Assembly (NCBI RefSeq): GCF_900637205.1
Contig: NZ_LR134355.1
Coordinates: 3,410,001 to 3,474,000 of the forward strand
Length of the DNA: 64,000 bases
DNA from: Mycolicibacterium chitae
GTDB lineage: Bacteria; Actinomycetota; Actinomycetes; Mycobacteriales; Mycobacteriaceae
Reading direction: 5' to 3'
Shown: positions 56,060-64,000 of the stretch, piece after piece
Position numbering within the stretch: the first letter of the stretch is position 1
How the letters are laid out: each line of letters begins with the position of its first letter
Made by a program: the position numbers and the translations under genes
Notes under the pieces: model-generated
Told to the model about the DNA's origin: nothing
Databases searched by the model: none
Seen by the model: only the letters and a program-made list of their open reading frames with translations

Positions 56060-56820
56060 CCTGGATCATTCCCGTTGTCGCCGTTGTCCTGATCATCGTT
56101 GTCCTGCTCGTCCTGTCGCTGAAGGTGCTGCCCGAGTACGAGCGCGGGGTGGTGTTTCGCGCCGGCCGGCTCCGACCGCTGTACGGCCCCGGGGTCAAGC
56201 TGCTGATCCCCGTGCTCGACCGGTTGGTGCGGGTCGATCAGCGGGTGGTCACGCTGACCATTCCGCCGCAGGAGGTGATCACCAAGGACAACGTGCCGGC
56301 CCGGGTGAACGCGGTGGTGATGTTCAAGGTGACCGATCCGGTGAACGCCATTGTGGCGGTGGAGAACTTCTCCGTGGCGACCTCGCAGATCGCGCAGACC
56401 ACGCTGCGCTCCCTGCTGGGGCGGGCCGACCTGGACACGCTGCTGGCCCACCGTGACGATCTGAACCAGGACCTGCGCACCATCATCGAGAAGCAGACCC
56501 AGGACTGGGGTGTGGAGGTCACGGTGGTCGAGATCAAGGACGTCGAGATCCCGGAATCCATGCAGCGCGCGATGGCCCGCGAGGCCGAGGCCGAGCGGGA
56601 GCGCCGCGCCAAGATCATCAACGCGCACGGCGAACTGCAGGCCTCCGAGGAGCTGCGGCAGGCCGCCGAGACGCTGTCGAAGAGCCCGGCCTCGCTGCAG
56701 CTGCGCTACCTGCAGACGCTGCTCGAGCTGGGCGCCGACCAGAACTCCACGGTGGTCTTCCCGCTGCCGGTCGACATCATCACGCCGTTCCTCTCCGCCG
56801 TGCGGGAGGGGCCGCGATGA
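56056..56820 (+). CDS. SPFH/stomatin-family membrane scaffold protein
   Basis: A 254-residue slipin-type protein. One N-terminal membrane helix ([24 protein letters not shown]) precedes the SPFH domain: [66 protein letters not shown], then an [32 protein letters not shown] coiled-coil. Such proteins oligomerise into membrane microdomains and often partner with NfeD-type proteases, none of which is present here. It overlaps the upstream gene (ATGA) and nuoL (ATGA). A role in organising respiratory complexes is suggested by location only. Confidence 0.93.
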   Translation: MTWIIPVVAVVLIIVVLLVLSLKVLPEYERGVVFRAGRLRPLYGPGVKLLIPVLDRLVRVDQRVVTLTIPPQEVITKDNVPARVNAVVMFKVTDPVNAIVAVENFSVATSQIAQTTLRSLLGRADLDTLLAHRDDLNQDLRTIIEKQTQDWGVEVTVVEIKDVEIPESMQRAMAREAEAERERRAKIINAHGELQASEELRQAAETLSKSPASLQLRYLQTLLELGADQNSTVVFPLPVDIITPFLSAVREGPR

Positions 56821-58709
56821 CGACCATGCTGTGGCCGCTGATCGCGCTGCCCCTGGCCGGGGCCGCGGTGCTGCTGCTCGGTGGGCGACGGACCAACGGC
56901 TGGGGCCACCTGTTGGGGTGCGCCACGGTGGCGGCCTCGTTCGCCTGGGCCGCGGTGCTTTTCGCGGATCTGCTGGGGCGCGACGCCGCCGGCCGGGTCA
57001 TCGGCGAGCGCCTGTTCTCCTGGGTCCCGGTCGCCGGGCTGCGGGTGGACTTCGGGCTGCAACTCGACGCCCTGAGCGTGTGTTTCGTGCTGCTGATCAC
57101 CGGGGTCGGCGCGCTCATCCACGTCTATTCGATCGGCTACATGGCCGGCGACCCGGGCCGGCGGCGGTTTTTCGCCTACCTGAACCTGTTCGTCGCCGCG
57201 ATGCTGCTGCTGGTGCTGGCCGACAACTACCTGGGTCTCTACGTCGGCTGGGAGGGCGTGGGCCTGGCGTCCTATCTGCTGATCGGGTTCTGGTCGCACA
57301 AGCCGAGCGCGGCGACGGCGGCCAAGAAGGCGTTCGTCGTCAACCGGGTCGGCGACATCGGCCTGGCGATCGCCATGATGGTGATGTTCGCCCAATTCGG
57401 AACCCTGTCCTACGCCGGGGTTTTCGCCGGGACTCCGGGCGCGTCCACCGGGGCGCTGACCGCGATCGGCCTGCTGCTGCTGCTCGCGGCGTGCGGCAAG
57501 AGCGCCCAGGTGCCGCTGCAGTCCTGGCTCGGCGACGCGATGGAGGGCCCCACGCCGGTCTCGGCGCTCATCCACGCGGCCACCATGGTGACCGCCGGGG
57601 TGTACCTGATCGTGCGCTCGGGCCCGGTGTTCAACCTGGCGCCGGACGCGCAAACCGCGGTGGTGACGGTCGGCGCGGTCACGTTACTGTTCGGCGCCAT
57701 CATCGGGTGCGCCAAGGACGACATCAAGAAGGCGCTGGCGGCCTCGACGATGAGCCAGATCGGGTACATGGTGCTGGCCGCCGGCCTGGGACCGGTGGGC
57801 TACGCGATCGCGATCATGCACCTGCTGACCCACGGCTTCTTCAAGGCCGGGCTGTTCCTCGGGGCCGGATCGGTGATGCACGGCATGAACGACGAGACCG
57901 ACATCCGGCGCTACGGCGGCCTGCGCGCCCTGATGCCGATCACCTTCGTCACCTTCGGGCTGGGGTACCTCGCCATCATCGGTGTGCCGCCGTTCGCCGG
58001 CTTCTTCTCCAAGGACGCCATCATCGAAACCGCGTTCGCGGCAGGCGGTCTACGCGGCTGGCTGCTGGGCGGGGCTGCGCTGCTGGGCGCCGGCATCACC
58101 GCGTTCTACATGACCCGCGTGATGATCCTGACGTTCTTCGGACCGCGTCGCTGGTCACCGGAGGCCCACCCGCACGAATCCCCACCGAGCATGACCCTGC
58201 CGATGGTGGTGCTGGCCGTCGGTTCCGTCGGCGCCGGCGCCCTGCTGGCCCTCGGCGGCCGGCTGGTCGATTGGCTCGAACCCGTCGTCAACCCCGACGG
58301 CGCGCACGCCCACCACGTGGTGCCGGTGTGGGTGATGTCGGCGATCACGCTGTCGGTGGTGCTCATCGGTGTCGCCGTCGCCTACCGGGCCTACGCGCGG
58401 CGCCCGGTGCCGCAGACCGCGCCGACCGACGTGTCGGCGCTGACCCGCGCGGCGCGCCGCGATCTGTACGGCGACGCGTTCAACGAGGCGGTGTTCATGC
58501 GGCCCGGTCAGGAGCTCACCAAGGAACTCGTGCGCATCGACGACCACGCCATCGAGGGGGTGGGCGCCGGGTTGGCGACGCTGGTGAGTCGCTGCTCGGA
58601 GGCGTTGCGTCGCCTGCAGACCGGCTTCGCGCGCTCGTATGCCCTGACCATCCTCGCCGGCGCCGGCCTGATGGTGGCCGCGGTCCTGCTGACGGGAGTG
58701 TGGCGGTGA
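56817..58709 (+). CDS. nuoL: NADH-quinone oxidoreductase subunit L
   Basis: A 630-residue antiporter-like proton-pumping subunit. It has [39 protein letters not shown] and [26 protein letters not shown], with the functional Lys in the [21 protein letters not shown] stretch. The long lateral C-terminal helix region is present. The ATG overlaps the stomatin stop, so translation of the second half of the operon is tied to the inserted cassette. Confidence 0.97.
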   Translation: MTTMLWPLIALPLAGAAVLLLGGRRTNGWGHLLGCATVAASFAWAAVLFADLLGRDAAGRVIGERLFSWVPVAGLRVDFGLQLDALSVCFVLLITGVGALIHVYSIGYMAGDPGRRRFFAYLNLFVAAMLLLVLADNYLGLYVGWEGVGLASYLLIGFWSHKPSAATAAKKAFVVNRVGDIGLAIAMMVMFAQFGTLSYAGVFAGTPGASTGALTAIGLLLLLAACGKSAQVPLQSWLGDAMEGPTPVSALIHAATMVTAGVYLIVRSGPVFNLAPDAQTAVVTVGAVTLLFGAIIGCAKDDIKKALAASTMSQIGYMVLAAGLGPVGYAIAIMHLLTHGFFKAGLFLGAGSVMHGMNDETDIRRYGGLRALMPITFVTFGLGYLAIIGVPPFAGFFSKDAIIETAFAAGGLRGWLLGGAALLGAGITAFYMTRVMILTFFGPRRWSPEAHPHESPPSMTLPMVVLAVGSVGAGALLALGGRLVDWLEPVVNPDGAHAHHVVPVWVMSAITLSVVLIGVAVAYRAYARRPVPQTAPTDVSALTRAARRDLYGDAFNEAVFMRPGQELTKELVRIDDHAIEGVGAGLATLVSRCSEALRRLQTGFARSYALTILAGAGLMVAAVLLTGVWR

Positions 58710-60283
58710 ACGACTTCCCGATCCTGACCGTGCTGTGGGCCGTGCCGCTGGTCGGCGCCGCGCTGATCATCGTGTTGCCCGCGCGGTTGCAGCGGTTCGC
58801 CAAGCTGGCCGGGGTGGCGGTGTCGCTGGCGGTGCTGGCGATCGCGGTGCTGCTGGTCGTGCGGTTCGACCCGGCCGGCGCGCAGTATCAGTTCGTCGAG
58901 GAGATGGCGTGGATCCCGTCGTTCGGCACCGGCTACCTGCTGGGCCTGGACGGCATCGCCCTGGCCCTGGTGGTGCTGACGGCGGTCCTGGTGCCGCTGC
59001 TGCTGCTGGCCGGCTGGACCGACGCCGATGACGTCGCGGGGCACAAGCCGCTGCTGTCCGGGCGCGCGCCGCACGCCTACGTGGCCCTGACGCTGGCCGT
59101 CGAGGGCATGGTGCTGATCGCCCTGAGCGCGTTGGACGTGCTGCTGTTCTACGTGTTCTTCGAGGCGATGCTGATTCCGCTGTACTTCCTCATCGGCGGG
59201 TTCGGCGGCGCGGGCCGGTCGCGGGCCGCGGTGAAGTTCCTGCTGTACAACCTGTTCGGCGGGCTGGTGATGCTCGCGGCCATCATCGGGCTGTACGTGG
59301 TGACCGCCGACAGCGACGCCTTCGACGGCGGCACGTTCGACTTCCGCGCCATCGTGGCCGCGGTGTCGGCCGGCGAGTTGGCCGTCAACCCCGCGGTCAT
59401 GCACGCGATCTTCCTCGGGTTCATGCTGGCGTTCGCCATCAAGGCCCCGCTGTGGCCGTTCCACCGCTGGCTGCCCGACGCCGCGGTGGAGTCCAAACCG
59501 GCCACCGCGGTGCTGATGATGGCCGTGGTCGACAAGGTCGGCACGTTCGGCATGCTGCGGTACTGCGTGCAACTGTTCCCGGACTCGGCCTCGCTGTTCG
59601 GCCCGGCGGTCATGGTGCTGGCCGTCATCAGCATCGTCTACGGGGCCGTGCTGGCGTTCGGGCAGACCGACTTCATGCGGCTGATCGCCTACACCTCGAT
59701 CTCGCACTTCGGTTTCATCATCCTGGGTATCTTCGTGATGACCAGCCAGGGCCAGTCCGGCTCGACGCTCTACATGATCAACCACGGCCTGTCCACCGCC
59801 GCGCTGTTCCTGATCGCCGGATTCCTGGTGTCGCGCAGGGGTTCCCGGACCATCGCCGACTACGGCGGGGTGCAGACCGTGGCGCCGGTGCTGGCGGGGA
59901 CGTTCCTGGTCGCCGGCCTGGCCACCCTGTCGCTGCCCGGGCTGGCACCGTTCATCAGTGAGTTCCTGGTCCTCATCGGCACCTTCACCCGGTATCCGGT
60001 GCTCGCCGTCGTCGCGTCCTCGGCGCTGGTGCTCTCGGCGATCTACGTGCTGTGGATGTACCAGCGGATGATGACCGGCCCGGTGGCCGACGGCAGCGAG
60101 AAGGTCCGCGACCTGGTGCCGCGCGAGTTGGCGGTGGTCGCGCCGTTGATCGCGCTGCTGTTGGTGCTGGGCATCTATCCCAAACCCGCGCTGGATGTCA
60201 TCAATCCGGCCGTCGAGCACACGCTGACCACCATCGGTCACACCGACCCGGCCCCGGTGGTCGCGGAAGGAGCCGCGGAATGA
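58706..60283 (+). CDS. nuoM: NADH-quinone oxidoreductase subunit M
   Basis: A 525-residue antiporter-like pump subunit. It shows [22 protein letters not shown] (key Glu), [43 protein letters not shown] and [25 protein letters not shown]. The GTG at 58706 overlaps the nuoL stop, and its stop overlaps the nuoN ATG. Confidence 0.97.
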   Translation: MNDFPILTVLWAVPLVGAALIIVLPARLQRFAKLAGVAVSLAVLAIAVLLVVRFDPAGAQYQFVEEMAWIPSFGTGYLLGLDGIALALVVLTAVLVPLLLLAGWTDADDVAGHKPLLSGRAPHAYVALTLAVEGMVLIALSALDVLLFYVFFEAMLIPLYFLIGGFGGAGRSRAAVKFLLYNLFGGLVMLAAIIGLYVVTADSDAFDGGTFDFRAIVAAVSAGELAVNPAVMHAIFLGFMLAFAIKAPLWPFHRWLPDAAVESKPATAVLMMAVVDKVGTFGMLRYCVQLFPDSASLFGPAVMVLAVISIVYGAVLAFGQTDFMRLIAYTSISHFGFIILGIFVMTSQGQSGSTLYMINHGLSTAALFLIAGFLVSRRGSRTIADYGGVQTVAPVLAGTFLVAGLATLSLPGLAPFISEFLVLIGTFTRYPVLAVVASSALVLSAIYVLWMYQRMMTGPVADGSEKVRDLVPRELAVVAPLIALLLVLGIYPKPALDVINPAVEHTLTTIGHTDPAPVVAEGAAE

Positions 60284-61866
60284 CCGCCCTGCTTGCTGTG
60301 GACGTGCCGTCCGTCGAGTACGCCCAGCTCTCCCCGATGCTGATCGTGGTCGGCGTCGCCGTGGCCGGTGTGCTGGTCGAGGCGTTCTTCCCCCGCAATC
60401 TGCGGTACGGCACCCAGCTGGTGTTGAGTCTCGGCGGGCTGGCCGCCGCGCTGGTCGCCGTGGTGCTGCTGCTGCGCGATCTCGGTGGCGGGCCGGGTAA
60501 CTCGGCGATGATGGGTTCGGTGGCCATCGACGCGCCCGCCCTGTTCCTGCAGGCGACGGTGCTGGTGATCGCCGTGTTGGGCATCCTGTTGATCGCCGAA
60601 CGTCATCTGCCGGCCGAAAATGGCGGCGGGACGGGCGGTTTGGACGGGTTCACGCCGCAGGCCGCGGCGGTGCCGGGCAGCGTCGCGGAGAAGGAGGCCA
60701 CCCGCGTCGGCGTCATGCAGACCGAGGTCTTCCCCATGACGATGTTCGCGGTCACCGGGATGCTGCTGTTCGGGGCCGCCGACGACCTGCTGACGATGTT
60801 CATCGCGCTGGAGGTGCTCTCGCTGCCGCTGTATCTGCTGTGCGGGCTGGCCCGGCACCGGCGGCTGCTCTCCCAGGAAGCCGCGCTGAAATACTTCCTG
60901 CTGGGCGCGTTCTCGTCGGCGTTCTTCCTCTACGGCGTCGCGTTGTTGTACGGCTACAGCGGCACGTTCGAGCTGACCGGCATCGCCGAGGCCGTCGCCG
61001 AACCCGTCGGGCGGTCCTCGACGATGGCGCTGATCGGGCTGGTGCTGGTGGCCGTGGGGCTGCTGTTCAAGGTGGGGGCGGTGCCGTTCCACTCCTGGAT
61101 CCCGGACGTGTACCAGGGCGCGCCCACGCCGATCACCGCATTCATGGCCGCGGCCACCAAGGTCGCCGCCTTCGGCGCCATGCTGCGGGTGTTCTACGTC
61201 GCGGTGCCCGGCCTGCAGGCGGGCTGGCGACCGATGATGTGGGCGGTGGCCATCGCGACCATGGTGATCGGCACGGTCGTCGCGGTGCGGCAGACCGACG
61301 TCAAACGGCTGCTGGCCTATTCGGCGATCTCGCACGCGGGCTTCATCCTGACCGGCGTCATCGCGCTCACCGACAGCGGCGTCTCGAGCACGCTGTTCTA
61401 CCTGTTCGCCTACGGGTTCTCCACGCTCGGGGCGTTCGCCGTGGTGGGCCTGGTCCGCGACCCCACCGGCGCCGAGGACACCGACATGGCCCGCTGGGCC
61501 GGGCTGGGCCGACGTTATCCCGTGGTGGGCGTGGTGTTTTCGCTGTTCCTGCTGGCCTTCGCCGGGATCCCCCTGACCAGCGGCTTCGTCAGCAAGTTCG
61601 CGGTGTTCAAAGCCGCCGGCGAGGGCGGGGCCATGCCGCTGGTGGTCGTCGGCGTCATCGCCAGCGCCATCGCCGCCTACTTCTACGTCCGCGTCATCGT
61701 GTGGATGTTCTTCACCGACCCACCCCCGGACGCCCCCGTGGTCGTCGCCCCCAGTTGGGCCGGCAAGGCGACGGTGGCGGTGACCGCGGTGGTGACGTTG
61801 GCGCTGGGTGCGCTGCCGCAGCCGCTGCTGGATCTGGCGAACAGTTCGACCCAGTTCCTGCGCTGA
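60280..61866 (+). CDS. nuoN: NADH-quinone oxidoreductase subunit N
   Basis: The last pump subunit, 528 residues, with FIALEVLSLPLYLLCGLARHRRLLSQEAALKYFLLGAFSSAFFLYG and VGAVPFHSWIPDVYQGAPTPITAFMAAATKVAAFGAMLR. It ends the nuo operon; no terminator is visible in the next 60 bases, where a repeat and an insertion element begin. Confidence 0.96.
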   Translation: MTALLAVDVPSVEYAQLSPMLIVVGVAVAGVLVEAFFPRNLRYGTQLVLSLGGLAAALVAVVLLLRDLGGGPGNSAMMGSVAIDAPALFLQATVLVIAVLGILLIAERHLPAENGGGTGGLDGFTPQAAAVPGSVAEKEATRVGVMQTEVFPMTMFAVTGMLLFGAADDLLTMFIALEVLSLPLYLLCGLARHRRLLSQEAALKYFLLGAFSSAFFLYGVALLYGYSGTFELTGIAEAVAEPVGRSSTMALIGLVLVAVGLLFKVGAVPFHSWIPDVYQGAPTPITAFMAAATKVAAFGAMLRVFYVAVPGLQAGWRPMMWAVAIATMVIGTVVAVRQTDVKRLLAYSAISHAGFILTGVIALTDSGVSSTLFYLFAYGFSTLGAFAVVGLVRDPTGAEDTDMARWAGLGRRYPVVGVVFSLFLLAFAGIPLTSGFVSKFAVFKAAGEGGAMPLVVVGVIASAIAAYFYVRVIVWMFFTDPPPDAPVVVAPSWAGKATVAVTAVVTLALGALPQPLLDLANSSTQFLR

Positions 61867-61881
61867 CGTCGGCCCCATGCG

Positions 61882-61911
61882 TCGCCGAAGCAGCAGTTTC
61901 CTCCGCGACAC
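61882..61911. repeat. 30-base direct repeat, left copy, beside the IS110 element
   Basis: Starts TCGCCGAAGCAGCAGTTTC and matches 63609-63638 at 28 of 30 bases in the same orientation. It sits 15 bases after nuoN, and its partner sits 63 bases upstream of the enoyl-CoA hydratase ATG. The two copies bracket the insertion element but lie outside its coding part. Confidence 0.7.
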
Positions 61912-62121
61912 CAACGTAAGAGGATTTAGTCAAGGGGTTGGGGGCCGACCCGTTCCCTGCGTCTCAACGTAGTTCGTCAAACGGGGTGGTCCCCGACAGC
62001 GTGCAATCGAGTTCGTTGAGGGACGGGTGGGCCTGCTCAGGGTGTCGCTCGAGGTGGTCCTCTACGCCGCGTGGAGCTTGGCCCAACCTGCTCTTCAGGT
62101 GGATTGTGTGTAGAGGTTGTT

Positions 62122-63459
62122 TCAAGCTGCAGGAGATATTTCGCTGACGCCGGCCATCACAGGATCCCAGCTGACGCGCTGGGTGGTGATGACGTGCAAC
62201 CAGCGCAGCAATGCTGCAGCGATCGCCGCCCTGGCCTGTCCATCCGATAATGGGTTGTCCGCTCGGGTGGTCAGGTATCGGTAACGGGAAGCCATTACCG
62301 GATTACTGGGCAACGCCCCCCAGACCGCGCGCCACGCTGCCAGGCGTAGCCGAGGCCGACCGCGACCGGAGATCCTGGACCGGCCGGTAGCCGTGCCGCT
62401 GCTGTTGTCCCGGGGACAGAGTCCGGCGTGTTTGGCCAGTGCGCGGGGGGTGTCGAAGCGGGTGGGGTCGCCGGTCTCGGCCAGGATCGCTGCCGCGCCT
62501 ATGGCCGAGACGCCGGGAATGCTGGTGACCAGGGCGGTGAGTTCTAGCTGGTCGAGGATGTCGACCATGCAACCCTCCACCTGAGCCAGTCGGGCCTTAG
62601 TCGAGTGCCAATCGGCCAGTACCCACCCCGCACGTTCCAACGCCCCACGACGTTGGGTAATCACCCCGGCCGGATCGGTGAGCGAAGCGAAGACCGCGCC
62701 GACGATGCGCCGCCACAGCCGCTGGCCACCCCAACAGGGCAGCTCGCGGCGCACCGCAGCCTGGAACCGCACCAGGCCCAGCCGGGCCAGTCGTGTCGGG
62801 TCACCATCACAGCGCTTCAGCACTACCGCCAGCGCGGCACACCAGTTGGTGGAGTCAAACGGCGACCCCGCCGCACCCAACACCGCAGGCCACGCGCACT
62901 CCAGCAGATCCCGCAGCTGCTGCACGCACGCAGTCGCCTCGACGATCAGCTGTTCCCGGCGGGCACCGAGCTGACGCAACCGCGCCCAGGTCTCATCGGC
63001 ACGCTCAGGGGCATAGCAGCGCAACTGTCCGACGAGGCGGGCGATCAACACCGCGTCCTTGTCGTCGCTCTTGTCGCGGGTGTAATCCTCGGCCTCACGG
63101 GCCCGCCCCACCAGCAACGGCTGCACACACACCAAGGCCATGTCCTGTTGGGCAGCAAGCTGATCCAGCACCCGCCACCGATGACCAGTCGGCTCACACC
63201 CGACCGTCACATCGATGTAACCGTGCTCACGGGCTACGTGACGAGCCCACGCCAGAACCGGAGTCAGATTCCAGGCCTTGGCCCGCACCCGGCGCCGAGC
63301 CAATACCTGCGAATCGTGATCAGTGACCACCACGGCCTGCTTCTCGTCAGCCAGATCGATCCCCACGATCGCGTTGCATAACGGAACCAACCCGCGCATC
63401 TGAGCCAACCGCGCATTACGACGCTTGTCACCTCGCGACAAGCTACTACCCTGAGTCAT
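62122..63459 (-). CDS. IS110-family transposase (DEDD recombinase)
   Basis: A 445-residue transposase. The RuvC-like N-terminal domain has IVGIDLADEKQAVVV (Asp), VGCEPTGHRWRVLDQL (Glu) and DKSDDKDAVLIARL (Asp pair). The Transposase_20 C-terminal domain has SIPGVSAIGAAAILAETGDPTRFDTPRALAKHAGLCPRDNSSGTATGRSRISGRGRPRLR with the candidate catalytic Ser. The start was placed at 63459 (MTQGSSLSRGDKRR), six bases after an AAGGAGG site; the frame stays open to an ATG at 63540. The ribosome site is part of a strong hairpin. The gene is intact. Confidence 0.92.
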   Translation of the reverse strand: MTQGSSLSRGDKRRNARLAQMRGLVPLCNAIVGIDLADEKQAVVVTDHDSQVLARRRVRAKAWNLTPVLAWARHVAREHGYIDVTVGCEPTGHRWRVLDQLAAQQDMALVCVQPLLVGRAREAEDYTRDKSDDKDAVLIARLVGQLRCYAPERADETWARLRQLGARREQLIVEATACVQQLRDLLECAWPAVLGAAGSPFDSTNWCAALAVVLKRCDGDPTRLARLGLVRFQAAVRRELPCWGGQRLWRRIVGAVFASLTDPAGVITQRRGALERAGWVLADWHSTKARLAQVEGCMVDILDQLELTALVTSIPGVSAIGAAAILAETGDPTRFDTPRALAKHAGLCPRDNSSGTATGRSRISGRGRPRLRLAAWRAVWGALPSNPVMASRYRYLTTRADNPLSDGQARAAIAAALLRWLHVITTQRVSWDPVMAGVSEISPAA

Positions 63460-63516
63460 GACGTCCTCCTTGATGTTTTGGGATTCCAAGCCCGTTAACG
63501 ACATCAGGAGGACGTC
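63460..63516 (-). promoter_or_regulatory. Hairpin masking the transposase ribosome binding site
   Basis: In the mRNA sense GACGTCCTCC (from 63516 down) pairs perfectly with GGAGGACGTC (ending at 63460), and the stem extends by further pairs (CTGATG with CATCAA, imperfect), with a loop of about 25 bases. The right arm contains the AAGGAGG ribosome site of the transposase. Folding would hide it and limit transposase production. Confidence 0.6.
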
Positions 63517-63608
63517 TTTTTCATCAGCGTTCTTCGACATAGCGCTCTTACTACGCCGCTATGGCGTATGAGGACGCACAGTCACGGTGACCGCCCGCCC
63601 CGCCTGGC

Positions 63609-63638
63609 TCGCCGAAGCAGCAGTTTCATCCGCAACAC
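63609..63638. repeat. 30-base direct repeat, right copy, beside the IS110 element
   Basis: Starts TCGCCGAAGCAGCAGTTTC and differs from the left copy (61882-61911) by two bases, at positions 20 and 26 of the repeat. It lies on the 5' side of the transposase gene. The repeat may be a dispersed mycobacterial sequence or a recombination remnant. Confidence 0.7.
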
Positions 63639-63702
63639 ACCGCACAGGCGGATCGAAGCGCACGTTCGACGAGCCCGAGGCGCCGCGCGCTAACGTCGGA
63701 CC

Positions 63703-64000
63703 ATGACTGTCGTGCACACCACCGACCACGGCGCGGTCCGCGTGGTCACCATGAACCGGCCCGAGGCGCGAAACGCGTTGGGGCGCGAGCTGATCGAGGC
63801 GCTTTTCGCCGCCCTGAGCGACGCGGAGGCCGATCCGGCGGTGCGGGTGGCGGTCCTGACCGGGACCGACCCGGCGTTCTGCGCCGGCGTCGACCTCAAG
63901 GAGGCCCAGCAGCACGGCCGGGAGTACTTCGCCCGGTTCCAGAGCCACCACTGCATCACCAAACCCGCCGAGATGGCTATCCCGGTGATCGGCGCCGTCA
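63703..64000 (+). CDS. Enoyl-CoA hydratase/isomerase family protein, 5' part
   Basis: The frame runs off the window after about 99 residues. The crotonase-fold start is clear: MTVVHTTDHGAVRVVTMNRPEARNALGRELIEALFAAL, then VAVLTGTDPAFCAGVDLKEAQ, whose FCAGVDL loop builds the oxyanion hole. It would hydrate or isomerise an acyl-CoA double bond. The rest of the protein, including the second catalytic Glu, is outside the window. Confidence 0.9.
   Translation, partial: MTVVHTTDHGAVRVVTMNRPEARNALGRELIEALFAALSDAEADPAVRVAVLTGTDPAFCAGVDLKEAQQHGREYFARFQSHHCITKPAEMAIPVIGAV

Larger units (their letters stand above)
61913..63608 (-). mobile_element. IS110-family insertion element (ends not resolved)
   Basis: The interval between the two 30-base repeats contains one transposase gene and about 200 non-coding bases on its 3' side plus about 150 on its 5' side. 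IS110 elements lack terminal inverted repeats and often lack target duplications, so I cannot mark exact ends by eye. The non-coding flanks are where the guide (bridge) RNA of this family is encoded. Confidence 0.7.

Noticed and set aside
58508..60241. 577-residue minus-strand open frame over nuoM
   Set aside because: Composed of His/Gln/Arg-rich shadow sequence with no motif; antisense to nuoM.
63459..63540. Longer IS110 transposase starting at 63540
   Set aside because: The ATG at 63459 has a strong AAGGAGG site and the family-like N-terminus. The upstream part contains the hairpin and no conserved residues. It could still be a translated leader.

Overview
The window is high-GC actinobacterial DNA from a mycobacterium, most likely a fast-growing environmental Mycolicibacterium-type species. 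The evidence is the gene set and its order: an MmpL transporter, F420-dependent oxidoreductases, a mycothiol-dependent isomerase family member, a type VII (ESX) secretion substrate pair, the mycobactin side-chain locus mbtL-mbtM-mbtN/mbtK, fprA, fadE24-fadE23, hisN, and a 14-gene nuo operon preceded by an orphan receiver-domain gene. GTG starts and 4-base start/stop overlaps (ATGA/GTGA) are very common, so many genes look translationally coupled.

Layout. 0-2.9 kb: 3' part of an mmpL gene, a TetR regulator and a PPOX-fold protein. 3.0-4.4 kb: a compact EspC-like / ESX-substrate / small membrane protein cassette that looks like a secreted effector with a possible immunity protein. 4.6-10.97 kb: tRNA-Ala(GGC), an MFS exporter coupled to phosphoglucomutase, a second MFS pump, a YihY-family protein and a crcB (fluoride channel) pair. 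10.97-14.7 kb: iron-regulated mbtLMN and divergent mbtK with two IdeR-box-like palindromes. 14.7-17.6 kb: cupin, membrane protein, luciferase-like F420 enzyme and a lipoprotein. 17.7-28.1 kb: tmRNA, a transglycosylase/DUF1460 fusion lipoprotein, a proteasome-fold Ntn hydrolase, a secreted peptidase-like protein, then a long minus-strand block prfB-mscS-(Thr/Pro-rich protein)-ftsE-ftsX-smpB-LigD-type polymerase-mycothiol enzyme. Both parts of the trans-translation system (ssrA and smpB) lie here.

28.3-33.6 kb: fprA, hisN and the fadE24-fadE23 operon behind a strong palindrome overlapping its promoter. 33.6-42.3 kb: an accessory catabolic region of two coupled operons. The first encodes a homogentisate-dioxygenase-like cupin, an alpha/beta hydrolase, a class III CoA-transferase, an HMG-CoA-lyase-like enzyme and a TetR regulator. 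The second encodes an acyl-CoA dehydrogenase, an APH-type kinase and a small DUF6285-like protein, the same trio that processes 4-hydroxyacyl-CoA through a phosphorylated intermediate in the levulinate (LvaABC) pathway.

42.4-61.9 kb: a degenerate receiver protein and the complete nuoA-N operon for respiratory complex I. The most unusual feature is that nuoK and nuoL are separated by a coupled three-gene cassette: a full-length quinol-dependent nitric oxide reductase, a membrane protein with four cysteines in a C-x26-C-x2-C-x5-C pattern, and an SPFH/stomatin protein whose stop overlaps the nuoL start. In M. tuberculosis nuoK and nuoL are neighbours. The arrangement ties NO reduction to complex I expression and perhaps to its membrane environment.

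61.9-64 kb: an IS110-family element bracketed by near-identical 30-bp repeats, with a hairpin masking the transposase ribosome binding site, and then the 5' part of an enoyl-CoA hydratase gene running off the window. No gene-free stretch longer than 300 bases remains. No CRISPR array, prophage or rRNA was seen.
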